NCBI GenBank assembly: GCA_018812885.1
Contig: JAHJCW010000009.1
Location: forward strand, 1 to 7,390
Direction of reading: 5' to 3'
Length of the DNA: 7,390 bases
Source: a bacterium
GTDB lineage: Bacteria; Fidelibacterota; Marinisomatia; Marinisomatales; JAHJCW01
The translations under genes and the position numbers were made by a program. The notes beneath the pieces are model-generated. The model ran no database searches and had not been told where the DNA came from. It saw only the letters and a program-made list of their open reading frames with translations. Shown here one piece after another: positions 6,237-7,390 of this stretch (its first letter is position 1; each line of letters begins with the position of its first letter).

Positions 6237-6322
6237 TCAGATTTTGATTTATCTTGATATTTTCTATTTAAATATTGGGGCATAGCAAGATAAATAATGA
6301 ATACTATGCCGGTTATTGTCAT
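6233..6322 (-). CDS. 29-residue putative single-helix membrane protein between uppP and holA
   Basis: ATG at 6322-6320 follows the uppP stop codon after a single nucleotide, and its TGA overlaps the holA ATG (ATGA). The frame therefore fills the whole gap between two real genes with coupled junctions on both sides. The product opens MTITGIVFIIYLAMPQYL, hydrophobic enough for one short transmembrane helix, and ends in a polar, Lys-rich tail of about 11 residues, which by the positive-inside rule would face the cytoplasm. No known family is recognised. No strong Shine-Dalgarno is present, so expression would depend on re-initiation after uppP. Alternatively it is a leader-type frame that keeps ribosomes moving to holA, or an accidental open frame over a hairpin-forming spacer; 29 codons in AT-rich DNA can be open by chance. 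Confidence 0.45.
   Translation of the reverse strand: MTITGIVFIIYLAMPQYLNRKYQDKSKSE
6247..6295 (-). promoter_or_regulatory. Inverted repeat / possible mRNA hairpin just upstream of holA
   Basis: ATTTATCTTG (6247-6256) and CAAGATAAAT (6286-6295) are perfect inverted copies. Three more pairs follow after one mismatch, giving 13 of 14 paired positions around a loop of about 21 nt. In the minus-strand transcript the stem would end 10 nt before the holA ATG and lies inside the 29-codon ORF. It may modulate holA translation or mark a processing site. The stem is AT-rich and only moderately stable. Confidence 0.4.
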
Positions 6323-6323
6323 A

Positions 6324-7088
6324 CTACAGTATCCAACTTAATAATCCCACAAATATACAATAAACTCCAAACCAATGAAATTTGCCTGATTTGATTAACT
6401 GTAATAACCACTTTAACGAAATCCATCCTACTAGAAAGGAGCTAAGAAATCCAACAATTAGAACAGATCCGGGAAGTATTGGTTCACTTGACTTTATTAT
6501 ATCTAATCCAGTCAATAATCCGGCTCCGGCGATCGCGGGGATAGCGAGTAAAAACGAAAATTTAGCAGCTTTTTCTGGAGTGATTCCAAGATGCATTCCT
6601 AAACTGATTGTCATACCTGATCGAGAAATACCCGGGACAATTGCCATCGCTTGAGCGATACCAATTAGTAATCCGTGACCGATAGATATATCCATTAGTC
6701 TTGTTTTAATAAATTTTGTGGTCAATAAAATAATTCCAGTTATAATTAATGTGCTTGCCACAACCCTAATATTTTCAAATGCTTCTAATATAACGTCTTT
6801 GAATAATAAACCAATAATTACGGCAGGTACTGTACCAATCGCCAAAGCGAGAATATATTTTTGAGTTGGTGCAGATTTAAGAGATTTTATTAATTGCCAA
6901 ATGTCAGACCAAAATACAATTAAAACACTTATAAGAGTTCCTAAATGGACAACGACTTCGAATGCATTTCCTGCTATGGCAATACCGAGCACTTTCTGTC
7001 CAACCACAAGATGACCGGAACTGCTGATTGGCAAAAACTCGGTAAGTCCTTGTATTATTCCTAATAGTACTGCTTCAAAAATTGTCAT
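6324..7088 (-). CDS. uppP: Undecaprenyl-diphosphate phosphatase
   Basis: This 254-residue inner-membrane enzyme of the UppP/BacA family removes a phosphate from undecaprenyl diphosphate to regenerate the lipid carrier for peptidoglycan and other wall polymers; high expression confers bacitracin resistance in other species. Signatures are intact: QGLTE (13-17) for the (E/Q)xxxE motif, then FLPISSSGHLVVG (18-30) including His26, and PGISRSGMT (152-160) with Arg156, the phosphate-binding loop. Multiple hydrophobic helices cover the chain, and length is close to the usual 255-275. The ATG has GAGAAG 6 nt upstream (7100-7095). It lies 36 nt after pgeF, also a peptidoglycan-related gene, and just before the small ORF and holA, so one transcript is likely. 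The BacA-type fold and both catalytic motifs make alternatives such as PAP2-type phosphatases unlikely. Confidence 0.97.
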   Translation of the reverse strand: MTIFEAVLLGIIQGLTEFLPISSSGHLVVGQKVLGIAIAGNAFEVVVHLGTLISVLIVFWSDIWQLIKSLKSAPTQKYILALAIGTVPAVIIGLLFKDVILEAFENIRVVASTLIITGIILLTTKFIKTRLMDISIGHGLLIGIAQAMAIVPGISRSGMTISLGMHLGITPEKAAKFSFLLAIPAIAGAGLLTGLDIIKSSEPILPGSVLIVGFLSSFLVGWISLKWLLQLIKSGKFHWFGVYCIFVGLLSWIL

Positions 7089-7100
7089 TTAATTCTTCTC

Positions 7101-7128
7101 ATTTCTAATTTCAGATTTCTGATTTCAA
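7101..7128. repeat. Heptanucleotide tandem repeat, four copies of ATTTCWR
   Basis: On the plus strand the units are ATTTCTA, ATTTCAG, ATTTCTG and ATTTCAA, in perfect 7-bp phase. They fill most of the gap between uppP and pgeF, and the last copy supplies the pgeF stop codon (7125-7127). A small palindrome TCAGA-TT-TCTGA results within it. This resembles the short tandem heptamers (STRR type) found in cyanobacteria and some Bacteroidota. Confidence 0.6.
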
Positions 7129-7390
7129 ACCCATCCTATCATTGCTATCATTCTACCTGCTTTATTACCATCTCTACGAAATGAATGATATTGATTTGAG
7201 CAACACGTACATTCGTTTAAATCAGTAATATTTTCAGCATGAACGTTGAAATTAACTAATTTGTCAATTACAACGCCCTGCAAATCTAATTGAGTTCTAT
7301 CACCTTTTCCGATTTCCTGAAATTTATTATCGAATAATTTTCCAACCTCAGGACCGACTTCAAAACAGCATTGTCTAATAGAGGGACCAA
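7125..7390 (-). CDS. pgeF: Peptidoglycan editing factor PgeF / laccase-domain protein YfiH (partial, N-terminus beyond window)
   Basis: The last 87 residues of a protein normally about 240-260 long; the 5' end lies outside the window. The visible part opens with GPSIRQCCFEVGPEVGKLF, the conserved GPxIxxCCYEVG region. LDLQGVVIDKL follows, then ECTCC and YHSFRRDGNKAGRMIAMIGW, corresponding to the family's closing CT...FFSYRRDG..GRM pattern. The metal ligands of the family (in the QVHG, ADC and HAGWRG motifs) would be in the missing part, so activity cannot be judged. Members have been called polyphenol oxidases, purine nucleoside phosphorylases, and editing factors that keep wrong amino acids out of peptidoglycan precursors. 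The neighbouring uppP agrees with a cell-wall role. The stop codon lies in a heptamer repeat, 36 nt before uppP. Confidence 0.93.
   Translation of the reverse strand, partial: GPSIRQCCFEVGPEVGKLFDNKFQEIGKGDRTQLDLQGVVIDKLVNFNVHAENITDLNECTCCSNQYHSFRRDGNKAGRMIAMIGWV

Overview
This AT-rich window carries eight genes, all on the minus strand, so the biological reading order runs from high to low coordinates. Seven encode recognisable proteins and one is a 29-residue small ORF. The organism is probably a Gram-negative member of the Bacteroidota/Chlorobi-Ignavibacteria/Marinimicrobia (FCB) side of the tree. The reasons are two consecutive outer-membrane-type lipoproteins, a promoter-like sequence matching the Bacteroidota TTTG / TAnnTTTG pattern, weak or absent Shine-Dalgarno sequences at several starts, and dispersed palindromic repeats of a kind familiar in these genomes. 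The exact lineage cannot be fixed from the sequence alone.

Region 1 (7390 to 5244) is a tight gene cluster. It contains the 3' end of pgeF (peptidoglycan editing / laccase-domain family), uppP (undecaprenyl-diphosphate phosphatase), an apparently undescribed 29-residue single-helix ORF, and holA (DNA polymerase III delta). The small ORF starts 1 nt after the uppP stop and its stop overlaps the holA start as ATGA. An inverted repeat capable of forming an mRNA hairpin sits inside it, just before holA.

Region 2 (5243 to 4783) is a 461-bp gene-free stretch. Four palindromic modules stand in a row: a near-perfect hairpin that may also terminate holA, two GC-rich palindromes, and a 120-bp element with 11-bp terminal inverted repeats. 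An AT-rich leader with a possible promoter for the next operon follows.

Region 3 (4782 to 3643) encodes an ECF sigma factor and its membrane-bound anti-sigma factor. The anti-sigma has the usual N-terminal helical layout but lacks every zinc-binding Cys, so thiol-redox control is unlikely. A hairpin with a T-tract follows it.

Region 4 (3571 to 1) is a second operon: a two-GAF membrane diguanylate cyclase with intact active site and I-site, a TPR-repeat lipoprotein, and the start of a second lipoprotein that may be LolB-like. A consensus-quality Bacteroidota-type promoter overlaps the terminator hairpin of region 3, with its -7 box in the hairpin loop.

Most of the window is housekeeping or envelope biology. 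I saw no defence system, prophage, CRISPR array, transposase, tRNA or rRNA. The best leads are the small ORF with its hairpin, the terminator/promoter overlap, the repeat mosaic, and the possible TPR lipoprotein/LolB-like pair.
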